Assembly (NCBI GenBank): GCA_002071445.1
Contig: MWFE01000033.1
Coordinates: 1-64,000, forward strand
Direction of reading: 5' to 3'
Source of the DNA: Bacteroidetes bacterium ADurb.Bin008
GTDB taxonomy: Bacteria; Bacteroidota; Bacteroidia; Bacteroidales; Tenuifilaceae
Length of the DNA stretch: 64,000 nucleotides
In this document: in pieces, positions 1 to 8,026 of the stretch
Layout of the letters: each line of letters opens with the position of its first letter
Position numbering within the stretch: the stretch's first letter is position 1
Translations under genes and position numbers: made by a program
Notes under the pieces: model-generated
What the model saw: only the letters and a program-made list of their open reading frames with translations
What the model was told of the DNA's origin: nothing
Databases searched by the model: none

Positions 1-31
1 TATTGCTGTCAAATATCCAAGGGTTTAGGTA

Positions 32-77
32 AAAAAAAAGAGGCTGCTCAAATTACTTTTGAGACAGCCCCTTTTTT
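32..77 (-). terminator. Rho-independent terminator of the coaX-to-ppiD-like operon
   Basis: A hairpin with arms near 39-52 and 57-71 lies just past the stop codon of the minus-strand foldase gene. Read as minus-strand RNA the arms pair with a G-U wobble and one bulge and are followed by a run of nine U. Read as plus-strand RNA the wobble becomes a mismatch, so it fits the minus-strand operon best. Bases 1-31 show nothing I can name. Confidence 0.85.
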
Positions 78-98
78 GATGTTTTTTACAATGTATGG

Positions 99-2207
99 CT
101 AAAAGAATGATGAACGTTTGTCAACTATTCCGGCACTCTTTTTTATTGCCTCATAGGCCTCATAGCCGGCACGGGAATTTAACGTGTTCTGCAATCTCCT
201 GCGCTCTGTAAGGTTATCGCCTTCATCTACATTAATCGCTGTAACCGCAAGGGCATAAACTCCTGTATTGCCCTTAATGGGGCCTGCAATCACACCCTCG
301 GGAGTGGCAACGGCTGTGGCAATTACAGCTGGTTCAAAACCCACGGAGGGAAGCGAAAACGAAGAGAACGATACCCGCGTGGCTTCCATGAGTAGTACGG
401 ATAGGTCGGTTCCCACCTGGTTGATGTTATCGCGCTGGCTCAACACCTTTTTAAATTCGTCCATCAGTAAGGCGGCCTTTTTGTCAATGATTACTTTCGA
501 TTTAATATCTTCCGCTACCTGTTCCAGTGGTGCTGTGCCTTCCTGTTTTGCACTTTTCAGCGCTGCAACCACAAAGTTATCGCCGAATTCGAACACGGGC
601 GACACATCCTGAACTTTGGCACGGTATGCCCAACGGATCATCTCCCTGGGATTATCGAGCCCGGCAATCCTGCGATCTGCCTCCCTCAGGTTGGAAGCCA
701 ACCGTTTGTTCAATTTTTTATCCAGAATGGCCTGATTAAATTTTTCGTACGTGTTGTTCAAGCCTGCAAACTCGCTCGCCTCCTGATACACCTTTTGATA
801 GGTACGCGTGCTGGGAACAACTGCCCTTGTTAGGGTAGCCAGCTGAACCTTTTTGCTTGTTTTGCCAACTTCAAGTATGTTAATGATATGAAAACCGAAC
901 TGGGTTTCCACCAAAACCATATCTCCTTTTTTCCCCTTAAAGCAGGCGTCGTTAAATGGCTGTACCATAACTCCTTCGGGGAACCATCCCAGGTCTCCGC
1001 CTTTTTCGGCCGAGCCGGGATCATCGGAATAGTCACTTGCCAGCCGGGCAAAATTAGCGCCCTTTTTCACTACGTTGTAAAGGCTATCGGCCTTGGCCTT
1101 AGCCAAATCATGGGTCTCTTTCGATTTGTCTTTAAGCCCGATGAGAATATGCCTTGCTTTTACCGAGTCGGGAAGCTGGGCAATATCAACGATACGGACC
1201 AACTGGTATGAATCGTTTTCATATATTGGGCCAAATACATCCCCAATAGCGGCCTTTTCTGCCCATTGGTTCACCTCCTGATTGGCAATCTCCGAGAATT
1301 TCAAATATTTACTATTGAATGGCACATCGGAATTGAGGTTGATAAACTGCACGGGATCGGCTGTATGGGCAAAATCGCCTTTAATGCCTGATATCCACTC
1401 TTGTGCCAGTGTATTATCCTCGGACGAAGGGAGAATGGGAAATACCACGTATTCAACATCCCGCAAAGTTTGCTGTTCAAACTCGTGTTTATGCTTTTTA
1501 TAGTAATCCTTTATCTCTTGGTTCGATACTGTAATCAGCGAATCGTTAATGGTATTGTAACGCTTGAGTGCGTAGCTGAAATCTACCTTTTTATTCCTAT
1601 CGGCCAGAGAGTGGCTTGCCTGTAGATCGGTTACAAACATCCCCTTTTTGATCAGGTTGATGTACTTGTTGTAAATCCTATCCTGCTGGATAATGTTCTC
1701 GATGTACAGCCAGAAAGCTTTCTGTAGCCCGCTGGGGTCGTTCTCCATGTTTTTTAAAAACTGGATAATCATGCCCCGATCTACCTCGCCCGTTTGGCGA
1801 TTGCCGAACTGCTCCTTAATAATAGGGTGAAGGTTGTTTCCCTGTACCATATCGAACAGTTCTTCCGGAGTAACGTTGATCCCATGGTTTTCGTAGCTGT
1901 TACCAAGGACATTCTCACGGACTATCTCATTCCACACCTCTTCCCTGATGCGTTCCGCAGTTTGCTCATCGATTGCACTTTGCCCCGATAGGGCTTTATT
2001 CAATTCCAAAATTTTGTCAATCCGCTCCTGATAATGCTGATAGGGGATGGATTTTCCCGAAATTTCAGCAATTTCGAAATGGGATCGGTTGAACAGCGAT
2101 CCGCCCGAGCCAACAAAGTCGCCAAGTATGAATGCCAGCAGAGCAATACCAATGACAATTGCAACAAGTACCCCGGCACGATTTCTAAGTTTCTCAAGTG
2201 TTGCCAT
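99..2207 (-). CDS. PpiD/SurA-like periplasmic peptidyl-prolyl isomerase
   Basis: Membrane-anchored periplasmic folding factor expected to catalyse cis-trans isomerisation of prolyl bonds in envelope proteins. Residues 1-11 are basic and are followed by one transmembrane helix (about 12-30), the PpiD arrangement rather than a cleaved SurA signal peptide. A SurA_N-like chaperone region follows. A single parvulin domain spans about 350-445, with the family signatures ARHILI, DPGSAEKGGDLGWF and FGFHII. The C-terminal part (about 450-702) is a further chaperone-like domain. Length (702 residues) fits the Bacteroidota family. It is the last gene of the minus-strand operon led by coaX; the 188-base gap before it shows no strong promoter. 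Family assignment is firm; calling it the orthologue of E. coli PpiD is inference. Confidence 0.9.
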   Translation of the reverse strand: MATLEKLRNRAGVLVAIVIGIALLAFILGDFVGSGGSLFNRSHFEIAEISGKSIPYQHYQERIDKILELNKALSGQSAIDEQTAERIREEVWNEIVRENVLGNSYENHGINVTPEELFDMVQGNNLHPIIKEQFGNRQTGEVDRGMIIQFLKNMENDPSGLQKAFWLYIENIIQQDRIYNKYINLIKKGMFVTDLQASHSLADRNKKVDFSYALKRYNTINDSLITVSNQEIKDYYKKHKHEFEQQTLRDVEYVVFPILPSSEDNTLAQEWISGIKGDFAHTADPVQFINLNSDVPFNSKYLKFSEIANQEVNQWAEKAAIGDVFGPIYENDSYQLVRIVDIAQLPDSVKARHILIGLKDKSKETHDLAKAKADSLYNVVKKGANFARLASDYSDDPGSAEKGGDLGWFPEGVMVQPFNDACFKGKKGDMVLVETQFGFHIINILEVGKTSKKVQLATLTRAVVPSTRTYQKVYQEASEFAGLNNTYEKFNQAILDKKLNKRLASNLREADRRIAGLDNPREMIRWAYRAKVQDVSPVFEFGDNFVVAALKSAKQEGTAPLEQVAEDIKSKVIIDKKAALLMDEFKKVLSQRDNINQVGTDLSVLLMEATRVSFSSFSLPSVGFEPAVIATAVATPEGVIAGPIKGNTGVYALAVTAINVDEGDNLTERRRLQNTLNSRAGYEAYEAIKKSAGIVDKRSSFF

Positions 2208-2395
2208 TAAAAAATAATTAGGTTGAAAAATTTGCTTTTTTTAAGGGTACGAAGATAGCTATTTTCCCATTTCGCATGAATTAACATTGAACTTTTTAGC
2301 AATAATATTTCATCCTGCGCTGTACGACGAAGGCTAAGCCGATCTTAAACGCCAATGGACGATATTCCTTGGGCTTGTTTAACAGGGATTTTGAC

Positions 2396-3685
2396 CTACG
2401 TTTTGTTTTTATGCTTTTTCAGGTAAAGCAGATCGATCCTGCTGCCATCCATTTTGGCCACTTTAATGTGAAAATTGTTGAGGTCAATAATTTCTGACGG
2501 TTTGGGTATGCTCTGGTAGTGGTAAAGCACGTATCCCGCCAACGTATCGTATTCGTCGCTCTCAGGAATTTCAAGGTTAAACTTCTCGTTCAGGTGATCC
2601 ACTTCCAGCCTGCCTGAAAGGAGGTACTCGTTATCGCCCAGTTGCTTCTCGATAAATTCGCTCTCGTCGTGCTCATCGTCGATCTCACCAAAAATTTCTT
2701 CGAAAACATCTTCAATGGTAACTAAGCCTGCTGTGCCTCCAAACTCATCGACAACAATGGCTATGCTCTTCTGCTCTTTGATAAAAAGGGTTATGAGTTT
2801 GCTTGCCAGCATGGTTTCGGGAACATATTCAATTTTCAGGAGTTTCGATTTGATGCTCTGTGGCATTTTAAAAAGATCCTTGCTGTTGACGTAGCCTATA
2901 ATATTATCAATGTTTTTGGCATATACAGGTAGTCGGGAGTAGTTGGTTTTGATGAAAATCTCTTTTAAATCTTCAATGGTTTTATTCACTTCAATGGCCT
3001 CAATGTCGGTTCTGGGTATCATGCAATCCCTGACTCTGATTTCGCTGAAATCCAGTGCGTTTTGAAATATTTTAATCTCTTTACCCATTTTGGAATCGTC
3101 ATTATCAGCCCCCTGCATGGTGCTGACAAAATGATCGAGATCGACCCTGTTGATAATTCTTTTTTCCTCGCCGGTTTTAACTTTCTGTCTAAGCACACCA
3201 CGTATTAATCCCAGCGACAACCATGTGGAAAACACGCTTATGGGGTAAAAAATGATGTAGAAAAAAAGGATGGGAAGTGCAAAAAACTTCAGGAATCTGT
3301 TGGGCTGAACCCTAAAAATGGACTTGGGAAGGAATTCGGCCGTAATGAGGATAACCATTGTGGATAGGATGGTTTGCACCACTAAAACCAGCATAGGATT
3401 ACTGTCTAAGATGTGCTGGTCGAATACCCTTAGGAATAGTGAATATAGCAGGCGGGCCATCTCAATGCCATAAATAACCAGAGCAATGCTATTGCCAATT
3501 AGCATTGTGGTGATGTATTGGTTCGGGTTGTGAGAGAATATCTGAATTATATTTGAGGTAAAGGTTCCCTGTTTGCTATCGAGCTCAATGCGGAGCTTAT
3601 TAGCCGACAGGAAAGCTATCTCCATTCCCGAAAACAGTGCAGAGAATAGTATGGATAATCCTATAACTAACGGGTTGTAATCCAT
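2396..3685 (-). CDS. CNNM/CorC-HlyC family membrane transporter (hemolysin-like)
   Basis: Inner-membrane protein of the CNNM (DUF21) plus CBS plus CorC_HlyC family, members of which are linked to Mg2+ or Co2+ transport; the 'hemolysin' label is historical. Residues 1-160 are hydrophobic and form the DUF21 region. Two CBS motifs follow from about 215 ([10 protein letters not shown], then a second around the [21 protein letters not shown] block). The last 80 residues are the CorC_HlyC domain. It starts only two bases after the stop of the 62-residue membrane protein, so the two are probably co-translated. A second family member (gldE) lies at 50654. Substrate cannot be told from sequence. Confidence 0.9.
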   Translation of the reverse strand: MDYNPLVIGLSILFSALFSGMEIAFLSANKLRIELDSKQGTFTSNIIQIFSHNPNQYITTMLIGNSIALVIYGIEMARLLYSLFLRVFDQHILDSNPMLVLVVQTILSTMVILITAEFLPKSIFRVQPNRFLKFFALPILFFYIIFYPISVFSTWLSLGLIRGVLRQKVKTGEEKRIINRVDLDHFVSTMQGADNDDSKMGKEIKIFQNALDFSEIRVRDCMIPRTDIEAIEVNKTIEDLKEIFIKTNYSRLPVYAKNIDNIIGYVNSKDLFKMPQSIKSKLLKIEYVPETMLASKLITLFIKEQKSIAIVVDEFGGTAGLVTIEDVFEEIFGEIDDEHDESEFIEKQLGDNEYLLSGRLEVDHLNEKFNLEIPESDEYDTLAGYVLYHYQSIPKPSEIIDLNNFHIKVAKMDGSRIDLLYLKKHKNKT

Positions 3686-3687
3686 TG

Positions 3688-3876
3688 CTACGGCTTGTTG
3701 TCCTGATTAAACGAATCTTTTTTCCTTGTACGGTACCGTAGGTAAAACATAAGCAAAGCGAGCAAGGCAAGGAGAAAAAGGGTATAGCTTTGGCTGAAGC
3801 CTGATTTCAGCGTTGCCAAGATGCCCAACACCAGACATAGCAGCGATAAAACAATCCAAATAATCTCCATTAGCAT
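3688..3876 (-). CDS. small two-helix membrane protein, unknown function
   Basis: A 62-residue protein with two predicted transmembrane helices (about 4-22 and 31-47) and a basic, hydrophilic tail (RYRTRKKDS). I do not recognise a family. It is packed tightly between lptC (91 bases upstream) and the CNNM transporter (two bases downstream) on the same strand, which supports it being real and in the operon. An alternative start two codons downstream is possible. It could be an accessory subunit of the neighbouring transporter, but nothing in the sequence proves this. Confidence 0.7.
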   Translation of the reverse strand: MLMEIIWIVLSLLCLVLGILATLKSGFSQSYTLFLLALLALLMFYLRYRTRKKDSFNQDNKP

Positions 3877-3966
3877 AAAACGATTCGAATTTTGATTATT
3901 CCATCCAATCAGGCTATAAAGGTAATAGATTTTTTACTCCTTTCATCATCGAAAGGGCTCATTGTG

Positions 3967-4533
3967 CTACTCTTCGACATAGAACGATCCCGAAGTCTTT
4001 TTGATTACCCAATGGTCAAAATTCTCATCCGAATCGAACCCCTCACCAAAGACAACGCCGTCGGCAGTGGTAATCTTCACCATGTCGTTTGAATAGATAA
4101 TTTTTTTCGTTTCATCCCAGAACAGCTGTTCGGTATTCAACACCTCTCCCTTTTTGTTCTTTGCCACTACGTCGTGCCTGGCATTCCACAGTTTTTTCTC
4201 TTCGTAATAAATCGCATAGTTGGCTGTTAACTGCGACTCAACCTGAAGAGAGTCGTCGAAAGTATAAACGGTAATCCCAAGGGGGAATTCAGTGTAGGGT
4301 TCTTCGGCATACTTGTAGTGTCGGGTTTCAGGGGCAATTATTCGGAGTTTGGCAACCCCAAGCTCTGTGTAGCAGATTTCTATGTTTTTGGCTATCACGC
4401 TGGGTAGCCTTTCTTTATCGGTTAGGGCATCAACCATCTGCAGATCGGTTTTACACGAAAAAAGCAAAATAGTCCCTGCAAAGGCAGGGACTATCATAGA
4501 GCTTATGCTTTGGAGTGTGCTAAAACGTTTCAA
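3967..4533 (-). CDS. lptC: LptC-like LPS export periplasmic protein
   Basis: Component of the lipopolysaccharide transport bridge that passes LPS from the LptBFG ABC transporter to periplasmic LptA. The 188-residue protein has an N-terminal hydrophobic segment ending in LLFSC (Cys-27), a plausible lipobox. After it comes the LptC/OstA-type beta-jellyroll, recognisable from repeats such as ETRHYKYAEEPYTEFP, LTANYAIYYEEKKLW and EGFDSDENFDHW. E. coli LptC is instead held by an uncleaved helix. No lptA, lptB, lptF or lptG lies in the window. It sits ten bases after the TPR gene in the coaX operon. Confidence 0.82.
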   Translation of the reverse strand: MKRFSTLQSISSMIVPAFAGTILLFSCKTDLQMVDALTDKERLPSVIAKNIEICYTELGVAKLRIIAPETRHYKYAEEPYTEFPLGITVYTFDDSLQVESQLTANYAIYYEEKKLWNARHDVVAKNKKGEVLNTEQLFWDETKKIIYSNDMVKITTADGVVFGEGFDSDENFDHWVIKKTSGSFYVEE

Positions 4534-4543
4534 TGCATTCGTT

Positions 4544-5881
4544 TTAAGGTCTTGCTCTAACGGTAGTAACTTCGTTTATCCAGCAATTTATAGTATAACG
4601 ACTACCCGGTTCCAGATCCTGAAAGAAAATATCCTGTTGAGCAGGGAAGTACTGCGAATAAATGTTGATCAGCTTATTGCAGTCTTCGGTCAGGCTGGGG
4701 TCAACCTGTTTTGCCTTCATAAACTTATCCACCGCGGCCCAGTAAACGGTACGCTTTTCGAAATCATCGTTTCCGCAATTCTTTTCAGCGGCGTATAGGT
4801 TTCCAATTATGATGTAGGCATGGCCCAGATTGGGGTTTTCAGCAATGGCTTGGAGAGCAAGTGCTCTGGCCTGCTGCGGATTTTTAAACTCGTTACACAT
4901 GATGTTGGAATATTCGCACAGGTACACCGATTTTTTAACCGAATCGCTTTCGAACTTAATGGCCTCCTGATAGAATTTCTCGCTCTTCTTGAACTCCCGT
5001 AGCCCTGTATAGATTTTGGCCAATTCGTATGCACGTGCTGCTGTGGGTTCATTGTTGAATAGTATTTCGCCCACTTGCCTATACAACGGAGCATCTTCAC
5101 ATCGGTTGGCGCTGAGCAGGTTGTAGGTTTTTGCAGCCAAATCTATATCCGATGGATTGGCTTTAACTCTTGGTTCAAAGAGAGCTACAAGGTTCTCGCA
5201 GTTGGCAACTCCGGAATTGGCAAATATGGCATCAACACTCTCTTTTACCTGTACTGTACGTTGGTCGTCGGGCTTATCCTTTATCTGTGCATCCAGATAA
5301 TCGGCAAGCATGGAATAGGTATTGATCACTTTCTCAGCATCAATCTTGTTGTTGTCATACATGGTTTTTGTGAGGTTCATGTATGTAAACATTACCACTC
5401 CCGATGATCCCTCTTTTTCCGTTGCAACCGATTCGGCAATGTAGTTGTATGCCTCCTCATATTTGTCCTGATCCAGTGCTGCCAGATCGACACCCTTTTG
5501 CCCTAATATTACACCCTTGTTGCCAAAGTATTGGATGCGCATGTCGTAAACCATCATTAGCGAATCGATGAGAACGTTTTTCCTTATGGGATTGGGCTCC
5601 TCATCAATCCATGTTTTGAGCATTCTAACACCATGAACGTAGGTATTCTGCCTTGCAGCGGGGCAGTTTTTCAGTACTTTCATCCAAAGGGGTTTAGCCC
5701 TGTTGAAATCCCGCTGATTGTAAAACTCCTGGTATAACGATAGATTGGCCGCACATTCTTGCCTCGCTTCCTGAGAATCACCAAATTTTGGGTCCTGTAG
5801 GTATGCCTGACCCCTGCTGTTCAATGCGAACAACAGAATTGCTATTGCGGGTAAAATCCTGTATGTCAAAAACTTTTTCAT
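4544..5881 (-). CDS. exported tetratricopeptide-repeat protein
   Basis: A 445-residue protein with a cleavable signal peptide (hydrophobic 8-20, likely cut after NSRGQA) followed by helical TPR-type repeats. The clearest run is between about residues 270 and 400, with AARAYELAKIYTGL, KKSEKFYQEAIKFE and ARALALQAIAENPNLGHAYIIIG. Such repeats mediate protein-protein contacts in the periplasm. It lies between an outer-membrane barrel gene and lptC, which suggests an envelope-assembly role, but no specific partner can be named. The gene order coaX, barrel, TPR, lptC, CNNM, PPIase is, from memory, common in Bacteroidales. Confidence 0.8.
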   Translation of the reverse strand: MKKFLTYRILPAIAILLFALNSRGQAYLQDPKFGDSQEARQECAANLSLYQEFYNQRDFNRAKPLWMKVLKNCPAARQNTYVHGVRMLKTWIDEEPNPIRKNVLIDSLMMVYDMRIQYFGNKGVILGQKGVDLAALDQDKYEEAYNYIAESVATEKEGSSGVVMFTYMNLTKTMYDNNKIDAEKVINTYSMLADYLDAQIKDKPDDQRTVQVKESVDAIFANSGVANCENLVALFEPRVKANPSDIDLAAKTYNLLSANRCEDAPLYRQVGEILFNNEPTAARAYELAKIYTGLREFKKSEKFYQEAIKFESDSVKKSVYLCEYSNIMCNEFKNPQQARALALQAIAENPNLGHAYIIIGNLYAAEKNCGNDDFEKRTVYWAAVDKFMKAKQVDPSLTEDCNKLINIYSQYFPAQQDIFFQDLEPGSRYTINCWINEVTTVRARP

Positions 5882-5908
5882 GGTAAACAGTGTGTTTTAT
5901 GAATATTA

Positions 5909-7189
5909 CTAATTGAATTTTCTCTTAATAAACCAAAAATCGTAAAAAGTAAAACCGATGTTTAGAATCCCGTACGTTTCCCTAACTAAATTATCCTTTA
6001 AAGTTCCTTTCCTTCCAACTTCAACCGAGCAGTTAAAGGATGTGTTGGTTCTACGGAACGGTAATCCTAATCCAAAACTTATGCCATAATCATTGATCTG
6101 ATTCCCTTTGAGTTTTATGTTGGTATTGGTATAGTGATAACCAGCCCGGTAGCTGATACGCTTATAGTAGTATTTTAAATCGTTGGGGTTGGGGGTAATC
6201 TGTATGCCTCCACTGAAGGATTGGCTTTTGGTTAAGGAATCCGCAGCATTGAGAAACCTTGCGTTCGTCCAATCCTGGTAACCATATTCAAATCCAAGCA
6301 TAAAGTTGCTCATGTACGAAAATGTAAAACCAGCGGTAAGATTTCTGGGAAATGTTAACGACCCCTTGGGGTATTCCTTGTAGAAAATGGTGTCGTTTGA
6401 ATTGCCGCTGGAATACTGAATCAACTCAATTCTCCTTGCTCCTATGGCCGTTTCATTGTCAAGAGTGGCACCAACAACCAGTTTGAACTGTTTCTCCGCC
6501 CCGAAAAAACTTGCATGTTGCACACCAAAGCTGAAAGCAATGTCTCGGGCTACAACGCTATTGATTTTACGAATATTAATACAATTGCTATTCTCAGGGA
6601 AAACAACTTCCGAGTTATGCTCAAGGCCTCCGAAAAGGTAGGACATATTTATCCCAAACGATAGATTTTTAAGGGGCTCTATGGCCGTTCCAAGATAAAA
6701 CTGCGTAATCCCTCCGTTCCCGATATGGTAGTATTTTATTGCGCCCAGTTGGCTAAGAATTTCGGGATTTGTTTCAACATGCCTGATGCGGTACCCCACT
6801 TTGCTGAATGGCTGAATGCCTGCGCTTGCGCCTAACCAGCGGGTTACCGGAAATTGTATTGCCAAATGGTGTATGTTAGCGGTGGTGTTATAGTTGCTCT
6901 GCTGACCCGATTTACTTCCTAAACCATCACCTTCAACGCCAAAATCGAAAACAAACGACATGGTATCCTGAGCAGTGTACGAGGCGGGGTTCAGGTAGTT
7001 AATCCACTGTTCGTTGCGAATTCCCTGCGATAGTCCACCCATTGCCTTGGTGTTGGCATATCCACGTACTCTCATCTCGCCAATGCCAAATTTTGAATAG
7101 GGCGAATAGGTTACGAAACTTTGCGAATTGGCTGAGATGAATGAGACAAGTAGTAAAACTGCAATTGCAACTAATTTACTGCGATACAT
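5909..7189 (-). CDS. outer-membrane beta-barrel protein, unknown substrate
   Basis: A 426-residue protein with a signal peptide (about 1-22, ending near SANSQS) and the YSKFGIGEM motif near the mature N terminus that is typical of Bacteroidota outer-membrane barrels. Many alternating amphipathic strands follow (for example FSFGVQHASFFG and LMLGFEYGYQDW-like stretches), and the C terminus is strand-like and ends in an aromatic-rich segment. It probably forms a 12-14-strand porin or FadL/PorV-like barrel. The start overlaps the last 14 bases of coaX in a different frame, which implies translational coupling. The family is unnamed to me. Confidence 0.78.
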   Translation of the reverse strand: MYRSKLVAIAVLLLVSFISANSQSFVTYSPYSKFGIGEMRVRGYANTKAMGGLSQGIRNEQWINYLNPASYTAQDTMSFVFDFGVEGDGLGSKSGQQSNYNTTANIHHLAIQFPVTRWLGASAGIQPFSKVGYRIRHVETNPEILSQLGAIKYYHIGNGGITQFYLGTAIEPLKNLSFGINMSYLFGGLEHNSEVVFPENSNCINIRKINSVVARDIAFSFGVQHASFFGAEKQFKLVVGATLDNETAIGARRIELIQYSSGNSNDTIFYKEYPKGSLTFPRNLTAGFTFSYMSNFMLGFEYGYQDWTNARFLNAADSLTKSQSFSGGIQITPNPNDLKYYYKRISYRAGYHYTNTNIKLKGNQINDYGISFGLGLPFRRTNTSFNCSVEVGRKGTLKDNLVRETYGILNIGFTFYDFWFIKRKFN

Positions 7190-7919
7190 TATGCGTTAGA
7201 ATTCGATTTAATCCAAAAAGCAAAAGATTTGAATCTACAAAGATGGTATTTTTTAATTTTTTATCAAAAAAAAATGATTCGCCGCCGGTAAAAACAACTT
7301 TAACATCGCTGTATGCCCTCCTGATTGAGTCGATATAGCCATCAACCTCGTTTATTATTCCGTTTAAAACCCCTGATAGTATGCAGTTTGTGGTATCGGT
7401 TCCGATGAGCGGATAGTCATTGTTAAATTGTACTAAAGGTAGTTTGGCTGTGAAGTGGTTCAGCGCTTTAAAACGTGTGCTTATGCCGGGCGAAATGGCC
7501 CCGCCAAGGTATTGGTTTTTGCAATTCACAAAGTCGAAAGTAAGCGCTGTTCCGCAATCAATGGCCAGTACATTTTGGTTGGGGTAAAGACCATTGGCCG
7601 CAACGGCCAATGCCAGCCTGTCTGCCCCCAGCGTATCGGGGGTTTGATAGCAATTCTCAATGGGAATTGGCGTTTTTGATGTGAAATGTAAAAGGGGAAT
7701 CCCCTGTTCTTTAAAAAGTGAAAACCCATCGGGGGCATTTGTTACGTTCGATACAATGGCCCGGTCAATCCCATACCCTTGGGTAAACTCTTCCAAAATG
7801 CTATCCGTAAGGGTTTCGTGCTTTTCGACAGCCAATAGCTTATTGCCTGCGAAAATGGCGATCTTCGAAAGCGTATTCCCTATTTCTATCACCAGATATG
7901 TTTCTATCCGTTTATCCAT
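7176..7919 (-). CDS. coaX: type III pantothenate kinase
   Basis: Catalyses ATP-dependent phosphorylation of pantothenate, the first step of coenzyme A synthesis; cytosolic, ASKHA fold. The 247-residue length is normal. Seen motifs: the N-terminal phosphate loop EIGNTLSK (residues 12-19), GADR (about 110), the second phosphate loop DCGTALTFDF, and FTGGES near the C terminus. In most CoaX proteins the first motif begins with Asp (D-x-G-N-T); here the codon is GAA, giving Glu-12. Type III kinases do not respond to CoA feedback. First gene of a seven-gene minus-strand operon, with a good promoter about 60 bases upstream. Confidence 0.93.
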   Translation of the reverse strand: MDKRIETYLVIEIGNTLSKIAIFAGNKLLAVEKHETLTDSILEEFTQGYGIDRAIVSNVTNAPDGFSLFKEQGIPLLHFTSKTPIPIENCYQTPDTLGADRLALAVAANGLYPNQNVLAIDCGTALTFDFVNCKNQYLGGAISPGISTRFKALNHFTAKLPLVQFNNDYPLIGTDTTNCILSGVLNGIINEVDGYIDSIRRAYSDVKVVFTGGESFFFDKKLKNTIFVDSNLLLFGLNRILTHNVSQ

Positions 7920-7974
7920 AGGTTGTGGATTAGTTGTTTCAATCCTTTTTTTGGTTGGTTATGCTATAGCTTTA

Positions 7975-8006
7975 CAAAGTTATTAATCATCTGCATTATG
8001 GGCAAT
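7975..8006 (-). promoter_or_regulatory. Bacteroidota-type promoter for coaX operon
   Basis: On the minus strand ATTG (8003-8006) is followed after 20 bases by TAACTTTG (7975-7982), a perfect match to the phylum -7 consensus TAnnTTTG with a -33-like element at proper spacing. It lies 56 bases upstream of the coaX ATG and downstream of the mfd stop codon. Confidence 0.6.
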
Positions 8007-8026
8007 ATTACCTCCAAACCAAATCG

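Noticed and set aside
3890..3900. GATTCGAATTT resembling a tRNA T-loop
   Set aside because: No acceptor, D or anticodon arms surround it; no tRNA is present.
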